NCBI GenBank assembly: GCA_003506895.1
Contig: DNXO01000073.1
Coordinates: forward strand, 53,803-117,802
Length of the DNA stretch: 64,000 nt
Source: Acetobacteraceae bacterium
GTDB taxonomy: Bacteria > Pseudomonadota > Alphaproteobacteria > Acetobacterales > Acetobacteraceae
Reading direction: 5' to 3'
Each line of letters opens with the position of its first letter. Positions within the stretch are counted from its first letter, which is position 1. The translations under genes and the position numbers were made by a program. The notes under the pieces are model-generated. The model was given only the letters and a program-made list of their open reading frames with translations, did not search any database and was not told the DNA's origin. Below, in pieces: positions 43,288-54,803 of the stretch.

Positions 43288-43383
43288 AGTCTTTCCATGA
43301 TCTGAACAATCGGTCATCCGCTTGGGGAACCGCTGCACCATGCCCAACTACGGGATGGGTTTGTCAGAAAGGAAGCGGGTCCG

Positions 43384-43818
43384 ATGTCCATCTCCGACGT
43401 TCTTCATGCCAAGGGCCACCATGTCGTCAAGGTTCGCACCACCGACACCGTGCAGTCGGCGGTAAATGAAATGGCCGCGAAGCGCATCGGCGCCGTGGTG
43501 GTCGAGAATCAGTGGATGCGCCATGCGGGCATACTTTCGGAACGGGATTTCGTGAATGCGGTTGCCGAACATGGTGCCCAGGCACTGAGTTTCCCGGTTG
43601 AGACGATCATGAGTGCGGCCGTCGTCACCTGCCGGCCGTCCGACCGGGTGGACACCGCGCTGGCCGCGATGACGATGGCGAAGATCCGTCACCTCCCGGT
43701 TGTCGAGGGCGGTCAACTTGTTGGGATCGTCAGTATCGGCGACCTCGTGAAGCATCGGCTAGACGAGAAGGCGCTGGAAGCTAACGTCCTGCTGGATATC
43801 GCTCGGTTACACGCCTGA
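43384..43818 (+). CDS. Tandem CBS-domain protein
   Basis: A 144-residue protein made of two CBS motifs (about 8-60 and 72-125): TVQSAVNEMAAKRIGAVVV with GILSERDFVNAVA, then DRVDTALAAMTMAKIRHLPV with GIVSIGDLVKHRL. A Bateman pair binds adenine nucleotides and senses energy or NAD state. Stand-alone, with no enzyme partner fused or adjacent. The next 297 bases (43819-44115) hold no gene I can support. Confidence 0.92.
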   Translation: MSISDVLHAKGHHVVKVRTTDTVQSAVNEMAAKRIGAVVVENQWMRHAGILSERDFVNAVAEHGAQALSFPVETIMSAAVVTCRPSDRVDTALAAMTMAKIRHLPVVEGGQLVGIVSIGDLVKHRLDEKALEANVLLDIARLHA

Positions 43819-44115
43819 TTTTGGCATCTTGAGGCGAAAATCGGCGGTGATACCGGGGTTTAGTTCCGGTTGTATCCGGAAGTGCTCCTGTTCGCCGCCT
43901 TGGTGCGTGGAGGGAAAGCATGGGTTCATCACGGCTTTCGCGGCTGGATCCACTGTAGAACCCGTGGACCGTTGGCAGCGACCGCCGCCCAACCAGGCCG
44001 CGAACCCGATGCAAGCCGCGACGATTTGGCGTGGCAACTTTCCGTGCCAATCCCTGCCTAAATCCGGAGAATCCGTGAGGGACGCTTTTCTTGCCCACGC
44101 CCCCAAAGCCGGCTC

Positions 44116-45285
44116 CTAGCTCGCCAGTTCCCGCATGATCGAATAGAGGTCGGATTTGCCCTCGAAGCCGATACCGGGAAGTTCCGGCAGGGTGACGATG
44201 CTGTCCCGGACGACCGTGCCGTCGGGAAAGCCGCCATAGGGTTGGAACACGTCCGGATAGCTCTCATTGCCGCCAAGGCCCAGGCCGGCGGCGATGGCCA
44301 GCGACATCTGGTGGCCACCGTGGGGAATGCAGCGCTTCCACGACCAGCCGTGGTCTTTCAGCATCGCCAGGGTGCGCTGGTATTCGCAGAGGCCATAGGA
44401 GAGGGCGCAATCGAATTGCAGCCAGTCGCGGTCGGGGCGCATGCCGCCGTGGCGGATCAGGTTGCGAGCATCCTGGTGGCTGAACAGGTTCTCGCCGGTT
44501 GCCATCGGGCCGGGGTAGAATTCGGCCAGGGCGGCCTGGAGTTGATAGTCCAGCGGGTCGCCGGCTTCCTCGTACCAGAACAGGTCGTAGTCGCGCAGCA
44601 TCTTGGCGTAGGCGATGGCTGTGTCCAGGTCGAAACGGCCGTTGGCGTCCACGGCCAGCCGGTTCTTGGGGCCGATTTCCTTCAGCACGGCCTCGATCCG
44701 GCGGCGGTCGTCGGTGATGGATTCACCGCCGATCTTCATTTTCACCACACTGTAGCCGCGTTCCAGGTAGCTGCGCATCTCGGCGCACAGGGCTGAGTCG
44801 TCCTTGCCGGGGTAATAGTAGCCGCCGGCGGCATAGACGAAGATATTGGGGTCGGCGGTCAGGCCGTGCCGTTCGGCCAGCAGGCGGAACAGCGGCTTGC
44901 CGGCGATCTTGGCCACCGCGTCCCACACCGCCATGTCGATGGTGCCGACGGCGACGGAGCGGTCGCCGTGGCCGCCGGGTTTCTCGTTGCGCATCATGGT
45001 GGCCCAGACCTTGTCGGGGTCCAGGTTGTCGCCGGTGTCATCCGCCAAGGCGGCGGGGTCGGCCTCCATGATCCGGGGGGCGAAGCGCTCGCGGATCAGC
45101 CCGCCCTGGCCGTAGCGGCCGTTGGAGTTGAAGCCGTAGCCAATGACCGGTTTACCGTTGCGCGTCACATTGGTGACCACGGCGACGAGGCTGGTGGTCA
45201 TCTTGCTGAAGTCGATATAGGCGTTGCGGATCGGCGAACTGATCGGCTTGGTGACCTCGCGGACGTCGGTGATACGGATCGGCAT
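44116..45285 (-). CDS. tarD: D-tartrate dehydratase-like enolase superfamily enzyme
   Basis: A 389-residue mandelate racemase subgroup enzyme. The KxK general base is VVKMKIGG near residue 165, metal ligands are in AVDANGRF, YEEAGDPLDY and ATGENL, and a late His acid lies in RCIPHGGHQMS. Length and the sequence ITKPISSPIRNAYIDF-like start (EVTKPISSPIRNAYIDFSKM) and GFNSNGRYGQGGLIRERF strongly recall D-tartrate dehydratase of Bradyrhizobium, which makes oxaloacetate. ATG at 45285 is 14 bases after the hemJ stop, so the two may share an mRNA. No tartrate transporter is adjacent. Confidence 0.9.
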   Translation of the reverse strand: MPIRITDVREVTKPISSPIRNAYIDFSKMTTSLVAVVTNVTRNGKPVIGYGFNSNGRYGQGGLIRERFAPRIMEADPAALADDTGDNLDPDKVWATMMRNEKPGGHGDRSVAVGTIDMAVWDAVAKIAGKPLFRLLAERHGLTADPNIFVYAAGGYYYPGKDDSALCAEMRSYLERGYSVVKMKIGGESITDDRRRIEAVLKEIGPKNRLAVDANGRFDLDTAIAYAKMLRDYDLFWYEEAGDPLDYQLQAALAEFYPGPMATGENLFSHQDARNLIRHGGMRPDRDWLQFDCALSYGLCEYQRTLAMLKDHGWSWKRCIPHGGHQMSLAIAAGLGLGGNESYPDVFQPYGGFPDGTVVRDSIVTLPELPGIGFEGKSDLYSIMRELAS

Positions 45286-45299
45286 GACGGGGCCTTTGC

Positions 45300-45752
45300 T
45301 CAGAATGGGCGGACGATGACCATGATGACGATGACGACCATCAGGACCGTGGGGACTTCGTTGGCAATACGGTAGAATGTGTGGCTGCGCCGGTTGGCGT
45401 CGGCCAGGAAATCCTTGCGCCAGCGTGACATCGCGCCGTGAAAGCCGGACATCAGGAGCACGCACAGCAGTTTTACGTGCCACCATCCGGCGGTCCAGTC
45501 GATGATGCCGGGGGTCAGCGCCAGGATGATGCCGAAAAGCCAGGTGGCGATCATCGCCGGGTTCATGATCTGCTTGAACAGCCGGTATTCCATGACCTTG
45601 AAGCGTTCGGATTCCGCGCTGCCGGGCTTCAGGCCGCAGTGATAGACGAACAGCCGCGGCATGTAGAACGTCGCCGCCATCCAGGCGATCATCGACATCA
45701 CATGGAACGCCTTGGTCCACGGATACAGGTAGCTGAAGGCCTGGATGGTCAT
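45300..45752 (-). CDS. hemJ: Protoporphyrinogen oxidase HemJ
   Basis: A 150-residue four-helix membrane protein that oxidises protoporphyrinogen IX in haem synthesis in most alphaproteobacteria. The conserved N-terminal His is in LYPWTKAFHVMSMIAWMA, MPRLFVYH follows the first helix, and LLCVLLMSGFHGAMSRWRKDF contains the late conserved His and basic residues. Length matches HemJ (about 140-150). The start is ATG 45752; the open frame upstream lacks similarity. tarD follows 14 bases after the stop. Confidence 0.92.
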   Translation of the reverse strand: MTIQAFSYLYPWTKAFHVMSMIAWMAATFYMPRLFVYHCGLKPGSAESERFKVMEYRLFKQIMNPAMIATWLFGIILALTPGIIDWTAGWWHVKLLCVLLMSGFHGAMSRWRKDFLADANRRSHTFYRIANEVPTVLMVVIVIMVIVRPF

Positions 45753-45856
45753 GCGGGTCCGGTCAGAATGGTTCGCCTCTGGTCTGGTAGCGCGAACATC
45801 CGGGCGAAGGGAAGGGCACAAGCCGCCCGCACATGGGCGCCATCGTCTTCCGGACA

Positions 45857-46070
45857 CTAGCCCAGGCGGGCCATCCCCACGGCCTTCGCCGCGCTGACCC
45901 CAGCGAGGGAGTCCTCGATCACCACGCAGGCATCAGTTGGCACGCAAGCGGCTGCCGCTGCTTCCAGGAAGAGGCGCCGGATCGGGTTTGCCGCGTTCGC
46001 CCGGGGCGATCATGTCATAGGCGCCGCGGATGCGGGTCTCGACCAGCGCGAGCAGGCCGGTGCGGGCGTA
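45857..46070 (-). pseudogene. Decayed HAD family hydrolase remnant
   Basis: Two pieces of a HAD-IA phosphatase are readable in different frames. One frame gives RTGLLALVETRIRGAYDM and then RGKPDPA. One base out of frame, from about 45975 leftward, LFLEAAAAACVPTDACVVIE continues as DSLAGVSAAKAVGM and stops at a TAG (45857-45859), about 30 residues earlier than normal. A one-base indel near 45975 separates them. The N-terminal DxD motif is not found upstream, where the chemoreceptor gene ends. So a gene was truncated at both ends and frameshifted. Between hemJ and the MCP. Confidence 0.7.
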
Positions 46071-46216
46071 AAGCTCAGGGCGGCGCGGAGGCAGGCCTGT
46101 GTCAACAGTTCCGCGACCGAGCGGCAGTTGGCGGTGGGGAAGGCGCCGATGAAGGTGTTGGAGCCGCTTCGTGTTCAAGTTGTCGGCGTAACGGATGACA
46201 TGGACCCGGCACGCCA

Positions 46217-46242
46217 AATGGCCGGCGCAACCGCCGGCCATT
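46217..46242 (-). terminator. Perfect hairpin after the chemoreceptor gene
   Basis: AATGGCCGGCG, loop of four, CGCCGGCCATT: 11 bp, perfect. It lies 37 bases after the MCP stop on the minus strand and is followed by TTTGGC-type sequence, so a plausible but T-poor terminator. Confidence 0.6.
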
Positions 46243-46279
46243 GGTAGTCCAGAGCGAAACGGACGCGGGCGAGCCGGCG

Positions 46280-47962
46280 TCAGGCCGCGCGTGTCCGCGC
46301 CACGAAGTCCTCGACCGCCAAACGAAGTTGGCCGGCTTGTCCCGACAAATTCTTGGAAACGCCGAGCACCCGGTGCGCCGCTGCCCCGGACGATTCCGCC
46401 GCCTGGTTCACGCCAACGATGTTGCTGGAGACCTCATGCGTCCCGGAGGCCGCCTGTTGCACGTTGCGGGCGATTTCCGCCGTCGCCATGCGCTGCTGCT
46501 CGACGGCGGCGGAAATCGACGCGGAAACCCGATCCATTTCGCCGACGATCTGCACCAGGCCGGTGACCGCCTCGGCCGCATGGCGGGTTGACTCCTGCAT
46601 CTCGTCGATTTGTCCGGCGATTTCCTGCGTCGCCCGAGCGGTCTGGTTCGCCAGGCTTTTTACCTCGCTGGCCACCACCGCGAACCCTTTCCCGGCTTCT
46701 CCGGCGCGCGCCGCCTCGATCGTCGCGTTCAGCGCCAGCAGATTGGTCTGGCTCGCGATCGAGTTAATCAGGTTGACCACCTCGCCAATCTTCACCGCCG
46801 ACTTCGCGAGCGCCTGCACGTTGCTGTCCGTCCGGCTCGCCGCCGTGTTACCCTCCGCTGCGATGCTCGCCGCCTTGGTAACCTGCATCGCCACTTCACC
46901 GATCGAGGTTGCAAGCTCTTCCGCCGCCGACGCGACAGATTGCACATTTGCCGTCGCCTGCTCCGAGGCTGCCGCAACCGTGCTCGTCTGCTGGCTCGTC
47001 TGCTCGACCGAAACGACCACTGTCTGAGCTTCCTTCTCGGCCTGCGATGCGCCCGCGGCGACTTCCAGCACGATCGCCTTGACGTTGGTTTCGAACTCGT
47101 CGGCTACTTTCCGCAGCGCGGCTTTGCGCTCCTCCTGGCTGCCCAGTTCCTTGCGTACCGCCTCCAGACGGTTGCGTTCGACCAGGGCGTCCTTGAACAC
47201 CGTTACCGCCTTGGCCATCGCTCCGACCTCATCCCCACGTCCCATCCCCTCGATGGTCACGTCGGTGTCTCCGGACGCGAGCTTGCTCATTACGGACGTC
47301 ATGGCCGCTAACGGACCGCCAACCGCGCGCGAAACCAGCCAACCCAGCGCGACCGCCAAGATGACCGAAATCGTTCCCCCAGCGATCGACGTCAGCCGCG
47401 AACTGGAGAACGCATCGGCTTCGGCCGTCGCACGCTTGGCGAGCAAGTCGCGTTCATCGCGCTCCACTTCGGCCGCCTTGGCGCGGATGCCGTCCATGGA
47501 CTTCTTCCCTGCCGCGCTGGCTTCCAGCTTGTGCGCGTCGGCTTGGGTGTCGGGCTGCGCCATCAGCGAAATCTCGCGTTCCGCGACGTCGTTCCGCCAT
47601 GCGGCCGCGAACCGGTTCATTTCGTCCAGCCTGGCCTGCTGGGTCGGGTTGTCGGAGGTAAGTTGCTTGATCCGGGTGAATGCCTGCTCGTACGCGGTAA
47701 TCCCGTCCCGGTACGGCTGCAGGAAGTTCTTGTCCCCGGACACAAGATATCCGCGGACGCCGGTTTCCTGATTGACCATGCCGGCGAGGATCCCCGCCTC
47801 GGCCTCAAGCACCGCGTAGGTGTGATCCGTCCAGTGGTTGGTTTCCTCAATGAAGCCGAGCTTCATGTAGTTCATGCCGCTGGTGATGCCCATGATGAGA
47901 AGCAGGACACCGAAAGCAACCATCAGCTTTCGTGGAATCGACAGGTTGGCAAGCATGCTCAC
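46280..47962 (-). CDS. Methyl-accepting chemotaxis protein with CHASE3-like sensor
   Basis: A 560-residue transmembrane chemoreceptor. Helix 14-30, a 160-residue periplasmic helical sensor with [20 protein letters not shown] typical of CHASE3, helix about 192-212, HAMP about 212-264, then the long signalling coiled coil with the kinase-contact tip [20 protein letters not shown] at 401-420. Methylation-region helices flank it. The GTG at 47962 or ATG at 47956 is the start. A hairpin (47974-47993) sits about 12 bases upstream of the GTG. No che genes are adjacent. Confidence 0.93.
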   Translation of the reverse strand: MSMLANLSIPRKLMVAFGVLLLIMGITSGMNYMKLGFIEETNHWTDHTYAVLEAEAGILAGMVNQETGVRGYLVSGDKNFLQPYRDGITAYEQAFTRIKQLTSDNPTQQARLDEMNRFAAAWRNDVAEREISLMAQPDTQADAHKLEASAAGKKSMDGIRAKAAEVERDERDLLAKRATAEADAFSSSRLTSIAGGTISVILAVALGWLVSRAVGGPLAAMTSVMSKLASGDTDVTIEGMGRGDEVGAMAKAVTVFKDALVERNRLEAVRKELGSQEERKAALRKVADEFETNVKAIVLEVAAGASQAEKEAQTVVVSVEQTSQQTSTVAAASEQATANVQSVASAAEELATSIGEVAMQVTKAASIAAEGNTAASRTDSNVQALAKSAVKIGEVVNLINSIASQTNLLALNATIEAARAGEAGKGFAVVASEVKSLANQTARATQEIAGQIDEMQESTRHAAEAVTGLVQIVGEMDRVSASISAAVEQQRMATAEIARNVQQAASGTHEVSSNIVGVNQAAESSGAAAHRVLGVSKNLSGQAGQLRLAVEDFVARTRAA

Positions 47963-47973
47963 AGCTAAGAACT

Positions 47974-47993
47974 CCCAGGTAATGTCACCTGGG
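47974..47993 (-). promoter_or_regulatory. Hairpin overlapping the MCP 5' leader
   Basis: CCCAGGT, six-base loop, ACCTGGG: perfect 7 bp. On the mRNA its right arm ends in CTGGGAG, the only Shine-Dalgarno-like purine run before the GTG start, so folding could limit translation of the receptor. Confidence 0.35.
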
Positions 47994-48121
47994 CATCGCT
48001 AGCAGACGAGCGGTTAACGACGGGTTAATGCTGGCGGGTTTTTTTGATGACGACGCGGCTTCCGCCGCTCTACCGGTGACGTTCGAACGGGGCGTGGTAA
48101 CTTCTGGATTTTGTTGTTCGT

Positions 48122-48150
48122 GTGACGGCCCGGACAAACCGAGCCATCAC
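48122..48150 (-). terminator. Hairpin after ABC binding-protein gene, repeat family member
   Basis: GTGATGGCTCGG, loop TTTGT, CCGGGCCGTCAC on the minus strand: 12 bp with two G-U pairs, 12 bases after the stop. Its sequence closely matches the left arm of the palindrome at 9595-9675, so it is a dispersed repeat that probably doubles as a terminator. Confidence 0.55.
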
Positions 48151-48161
48151 GGTGAAGCAGG

Positions 48162-49394
48162 TTAGGCCTTCGGCCACAGCACTTCGTGGGTCGCGATCGA
48201 CGGGGGATAGACCGGCACCGGTTTGCCGCCACGCCATTGCACCACACACAATTTTGCGCCCACGCGGCGTCCGGCTTCGTCGTATTTCAGGCGGCCGTCG
48301 GGGAAGAACAGGGCAGGGCCATCCGTCATGTCCAGGGCATGGATCGCATCGCTGACCTTGCGCCGGTCGGCGACGCCCGTGCGTTCCAGGGCTTCCTTCA
48401 GGATCATCACGTGGACGTACGCGAAGATCGAGTCATGGCCGAACCACGGCTCCCCGGTCTTGGCCATGAAGCGCTTTTCCAGGTCCGCCTGGTTCTTGCC
48501 AGGCCAGTTCGCCAGGCCGACCATGATGCCTTCCAGGTTCTCGGCGCCGGCGTTCTTCAGCAGTTCGGGCACCGCCCAGTGGCCGCCGCCGCCGATCTTG
48601 GGCAGGCGGTCGCTACGCATGTTGAACTCGGCGAACTTGTCGGCCAGCAGCTTGTCGTCGGGGACGTTGGTGGACTGGAAGACGACGAAATCCGGCCGCC
48701 CCGAACGGACGTGCTGCACCATGGTGGTGGCGTCGGTCAGCGGCGGGGTAAAGACCTCATCGGCGACGACCGTCAGGCCTTGCTGCTGCACGACATGGTC
48801 CCGCATCGCCTTCATGAAGCTGACCGACGACGCCGTGTTGTCACCGACGAAGGCCACCTTCGTGGGCTTCTTGCCGGAGGCTTTCAGCGCCAATTCCATG
48901 ATCATCGGCAGTTCTTCCTCGGCCTGCCGGTCGGCGGTGGGGGAGGACTGGAAGACGTGCTTGAAGCCGCGCGAGGTGATCAGGTCCGAATACGACAGCG
49001 TCAGCCAGGGCAGTCCGGCGCGTTCGGTGACCTCGGTGGCGGCGAGGGTGAACGAAGACAGCCAGCAGCCGAAACCGCCGACCAGTTCGGGCTCTTGCGC
49101 GATCATGCGCTGGGCGGCGTCCTTGGCTTTTTCGGCGGAATCCTGGGCGTCGTATTCAACCAGTTTCAGCTTGGCGCCGCCCATGGATTTGATGCCGCCG
49201 GCGGCATTCACGTCCTCGATGGCGAGGCGGGCGCCCATTTGTTCCAGGATGCCCTGGCGTGCCCACGGACCCGATAGGGGCACGAGCATGGCGATTTTTA
49301 CTTCGGCGGGGGTTTGGGCTTTCAGGCGGGTGGAGGCTACGGCGGCACCGGCAAGGCCTAGGCCAATGGTGTTACGGCGGGAGAGTTTGGTCAT
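48162..49394 (-). CDS. ABC transporter substrate-binding protein, branched-chain amino acid type
   Basis: A 410-residue periplasmic binding protein of the Leu/Ile/Val family (type I fold). The N-terminus KLSRRNTIGLGLAGAAVA is a twin-arginine (Tat) signal, cleaved near LKA at about residue 26. VKIAMLVPLSGPWARQGILE and the AFVGDNTASSVSFMKA hinge region are typical. Aromatic-acid and amide binding proteins share this fold, so the ligand need not be an amino acid. The livF, livMG and livH homologues lie upstream on the same strand, separated by a 314-base gap with the short-unit repeat C. Confidence 0.92.
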   Translation of the reverse strand: MTKLSRRNTIGLGLAGAAVASTRLKAQTPAEVKIAMLVPLSGPWARQGILEQMGARLAIEDVNAAGGIKSMGGAKLKLVEYDAQDSAEKAKDAAQRMIAQEPELVGGFGCWLSSFTLAATEVTERAGLPWLTLSYSDLITSRGFKHVFQSSPTADRQAEEELPMIMELALKASGKKPTKVAFVGDNTASSVSFMKAMRDHVVQQQGLTVVADEVFTPPLTDATTMVQHVRSGRPDFVVFQSTNVPDDKLLADKFAEFNMRSDRLPKIGGGGHWAVPELLKNAGAENLEGIMVGLANWPGKNQADLEKRFMAKTGEPWFGHDSIFAYVHVMILKEALERTGVADRRKVSDAIHALDMTDGPALFFPDGRLKYDEAGRRVGAKLCVVQWRGGKPVPVYPPSIATHEVLWPKA

Positions 49395-49467
49395 TGGGGT
49401 TCTCTCTTTGGAGTTGGTGATTGTCTTGGGCGTTTATTGGTTGGGTGGTGCTGTGTGGAAAATCCGC

Positions 49468-49656
49468 TTTTAACACGGAGGAAGTATTTGGACGCTTCGC
49501 ACGGCGTGGGTTCTGCGTCGCTGCTCGACCCAGAGTCTATTGGTCGTCGTTTCGTTGCGTTGGCTATTTGCGGCTCCCTTGGGATGCCGCCCTCCACCGC
49601 GAGGGTAGGAAGAACTCCGTGGCCCTCTATGGCCCTCCATTTCCTCCGTGTTGAAT
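49468..49656. repeat. Inverted-arm short-unit repeat element C
   Basis: TTTTAACACGGAGGAAG at 49468-49484 pairs with TTTCCTCCGTGTTGAAT at 49640-49656 (about 16 of 19). The right arm extends left to about 49614 with degenerate ACTCCGTGG, CCTCTATGG and CCTCCAT units. Lies in the 314-base gap between the binding-protein gene and livF; nothing else is visible there. Confidence 0.6.
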
Positions 49657-49708
49657 CGCGGTCTTCGGGCAGACACGGTCGCCGATGCGGTTCGCACACA
49701 CCCATCGC

Positions 49709-52175
<2,467 letters not shown>

Positions 52176-52176
52176 T

Positions 52177-53133
52177 TCAGGCCCGCTCCGCCGAACGGCC
52201 GAACAGACCTTGCGGCCGCAGCAACACGATCATCAGGAAGACGACGAAGATCGCGGCGTTCTGCAATTGCGGCGGCAGGACCAGGGCGGAGCACTGCTGG
52301 ACGAAACCGACCGTCAGGCCGCCCCAGAACGCGCCCAGGATGCTGCCCATGCCACCCAGCACGACGCCGGAATACATGATGATGACGTAGTCCAGGCCGA
52401 CGAAGGGGCCGAACGACAGATATACCGCCATCAGGCCGCCGGCGACGGCGGTGATGCCGCTTCCCAGGGCAAAGGCGAAGCGGTAGGTCTTGTCGGTGTC
52501 GATACCCATGTAGGTCGCGGCGGTCGGGTTGTCGGCTGCTGCTCGCAGGGCCTTGCCCATACGGGTGTATTCCAACAGCAAATACAGCGCGACAGCCACG
52601 ATGATGGCGATCGCGCAGGCGATCAGGCGGGCCTTGTTCAGGAAGACGGTCGCATCGCCATAGATCGGGCCGACCTCGATGGCGCTGGATGCCAACGGCG
52701 TGCGGACGGTCTGCGGGGTGGAGCCGAACAGGATCAGGCCGCCATTCTGCAGGATCAGCGAGATACCCAGGGTGACGACAAGCTGACCGAAATGGCCCTC
52801 ATCCAAGGAGCCGGTGGTGCGCAGGCCGGAGACGCGCGCGATCAGCAGTTTATGAACCAGTGCGCCGCCAGCGAAGACGATGGGGCCAGCCAGCAGGGCG
52901 CCGACGAACGGGCCGATGTAGGGGCCTAGGAAGGCGAGGATGCCGCCACCGGTCACCAGATAGAGGCTGGAGAACATGCCGAGCATCAGGAATTCGCCTT
53001 GGGCGAAGTTGACGATGCGCATGATGCCGAAAATCAAGCCCAGCCCGATGCACATCAGCCCGTAGATGCAGCCGATCGTGATGCCCGCGGCAAGCGCGTT
53101 CAACACGTTCTCGATAAGAACCTCGAGGTCCAC
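52177..53133 (-). CDS. livH: Branched-chain amino acid ABC transporter permease LivH
   Basis: A 318-residue inner-membrane permease with about eight helices, starting [20 protein letters not shown] and containing [20 protein letters not shown], the LivH hallmark. First gene of the importer operon (livH, livMG, livF, then the binding protein). Upstream is a 247-base gap with a REP-like palindrome before the divergent DAHP synthase. Confidence 0.95.
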   Translation of the reverse strand: MDLEVLIENVLNALAAGITIGCIYGLMCIGLGLIFGIMRIVNFAQGEFLMLGMFSSLYLVTGGGILAFLGPYIGPFVGALLAGPIVFAGGALVHKLLIARVSGLRTTGSLDEGHFGQLVVTLGISLILQNGGLILFGSTPQTVRTPLASSAIEVGPIYGDATVFLNKARLIACAIAIIVAVALYLLLEYTRMGKALRAAADNPTAATYMGIDTDKTYRFAFALGSGITAVAGGLMAVYLSFGPFVGLDYVIIMYSGVVLGGMGSILGAFWGGLTVGFVQQCSALVLPPQLQNAAIFVVFLMIVLLRPQGLFGRSAERA

Positions 53134-53242
53134 TTGGTTTCCGTTCCCCCTGGGGCCGGCAGCCCATTTGGGCGGCTTCTCATTATCCGGCTGTCTTATC
53201 TGGTGTTGGGGGAAGTCTCAAGGGACGGAGGGCTTTCTCCGT

Positions 53243-53280
53243 GTCATGGCGGGTGAGGGCGGCCCGTCGTCCGCCATGAC
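53243..53280. repeat. REP-like palindrome (GTCATGGCGG type)
   Basis: GTCATGGCGG pairs perfectly with CCGCCATGAC around an 18-base centre. Lies between divergent livH and DAHP synthase. Related GC hairpins are at 29866-29890 and 63983-64000. Confidence 0.6.
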
Positions 53281-53380
53281 GGATGTCACGCCACGCGACC
53301 GTTCCGAGAAGCGGAGCTTGCATCCGGGAGTAGCCATTCCGACGTTTTCGCGACATAAAGCCGTTCTGAGGAGAACGTTA

Positions 53381-54793
53381 ATGCCGACCACGACCCCCGC
53401 CAACGCTGCTTCCCCGCGTCCGTGGAACCCGAATTCCTGGCGCGATTGCCCCATTCGTCAGGTCCCGACCTATCCGGACGTGACGAAGCTGGAGGATATG
53501 GAAGCGCGCCTGGGCAAGTATCCGCCGCTGGTGTTTGCCGGCGAAGCGCGCCGTTTGAAGGCGCATCTGGCGCTGGCCTCCGAAGGCAAGGCGTTTGTCT
53601 TGCAGGGCGGCGACTGCGCCGAGAGCTTCTCGGACTTCACCGCGAACATCATCCGCGACACCTTCCGCGTGCTGTTGCAGATGTCGGTCGTGCTGACCTT
53701 CGGCGCGTCCTTGCCGGTGGTGAAGATGGGCCGCATGGCGGGGCAATTCGCCAAGCCGCGATCCTCGGACAACGAAACGCAGGGCGATGTGACGCTGCCG
53801 AGCTACCGGGGCGATATCATCAATGGGCCGGAGTTCACCCCTGCGGCCCGTATTCCCGACCCGGCGCGGATGGAGTTCGGCTATTTTCAGTCGGCATCCA
53901 CTCTGAACCTGCTGCGGGCGTTCTCGTCGGGAGGTTATGCCGACCTGCACGAGGTGCATCGCTGGAATCTCGATTTTGCCCAGCGCTCGCCGCTGGCCGC
54001 GCGCTATCAGGATCTGGCCGGCCGCATTGATGAGACGCTGTCGTTCATGGCGGCGTGCGGCATGACGAGTGCGACCACCCGCGACCTGCGGGAAACCGAT
54101 TTCTACATCAGCCACGAGGCGCTGCTGCTGCCATACGAGCAGGCTCTGGCGCGTGTCGATTCCACGACCGGCAACTGGTACGGCTGTTCCGCCCACTTCC
54201 TGTGGATCGGCGACCGGACCCGCCAGGCCGACGGTGCCCATGTCGAGTTCCTCCGCGGCCTGCAAAACCCGCTCGGAATGAAGGTCGGGCCATCGCAGGA
54301 CCCGGACGATCTGCTGAAGCTGCTGGACATCCTGAACCCCCGCAATGAGGCCGGCCGGATCACCTTGATCAGCCGGATGGGCGCCGACAAGGTGACGGCG
54401 AAGCTGTCGCCGCTGGTGCGCGCGGTGGAACGCTCCGGCCACAAGGTGGTGTGGCTGTGCGATCCGATGCACGGCAACACCATCAGCACCCAGGCGAAGG
54501 TGAAGACGCGCAACTTCGACTCAATCCTCTCCGAGGTACGTGGGTTCTTCGACGTGCATGCGGCCGAAGGCACATGGGCCGGTGGCGTGCATGTGGAGAT
54601 GACCGGCCAGGACGTGACCGAGTGCATCGGCGGCGCGCATCGCCTGTCCGAAGCCGACCTTGGGGAGCGGTATGAGACGTTCTGCGACCCTCGCCTGAAT
54701 GCCGAACAGTCCCTGGAACTGGCGTTCCTGGTGGCCGAGGAGTTGAAACGGCGCCGCCAGCCGGCCGCCGCACCCGCGCTCGCGGCGCAGTGA
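53381..54793 (+). CDS. aroG: Class II 3-deoxy-7-phosphoheptulonate synthase (DAHP synthase)
   Basis: A 470-residue first enzyme of the shikimate pathway, condensing PEP with erythrose-4-phosphate. Class II (plant/Mycobacterium type) is shown by [19 protein letters not shown] at the start, [12 protein letters not shown] near residue 75, [24 protein letters not shown] and the C-terminal [14 protein letters not shown]. Metal Cys, His and Glu are within these motifs. ATG at 53381 has GAGGAG eight bases upstream; the open frame before it has no similarity. The nicotinate phosphoribosyltransferase gene starts 11 bases after its stop. Confidence 0.95.
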   Translation: MPTTTPANAASPRPWNPNSWRDCPIRQVPTYPDVTKLEDMEARLGKYPPLVFAGEARRLKAHLALASEGKAFVLQGGDCAESFSDFTANIIRDTFRVLLQMSVVLTFGASLPVVKMGRMAGQFAKPRSSDNETQGDVTLPSYRGDIINGPEFTPAARIPDPARMEFGYFQSASTLNLLRAFSSGGYADLHEVHRWNLDFAQRSPLAARYQDLAGRIDETLSFMAACGMTSATTRDLRETDFYISHEALLLPYEQALARVDSTTGNWYGCSAHFLWIGDRTRQADGAHVEFLRGLQNPLGMKVGPSQDPDDLLKLLDILNPRNEAGRITLISRMGADKVTAKLSPLVRAVERSGHKVVWLCDPMHGNTISTQAKVKTRNFDSILSEVRGFFDVHAAEGTWAGGVHVEMTGQDVTECIGGAHRLSEADLGERYETFCDPRLNAEQSLELAFLVAEELKRRRQPAAAPALAAQ

Positions 54794-54803
54794 GCGGATC
54801 GCG

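Noticed and set aside
43819..44115. Several overlapping small frames between the CBS and tartrate dehydratase genes
   Set aside because: None has a ribosome binding site, signal peptide or recognisable motif; they overlap each other on both strands.
45833..46198. Plus-strand 121-codon ORF between hemJ and the MCP
   Set aside because: It lies opposite readable fragments of a HAD gene on the minus strand and has no similarity of its own.
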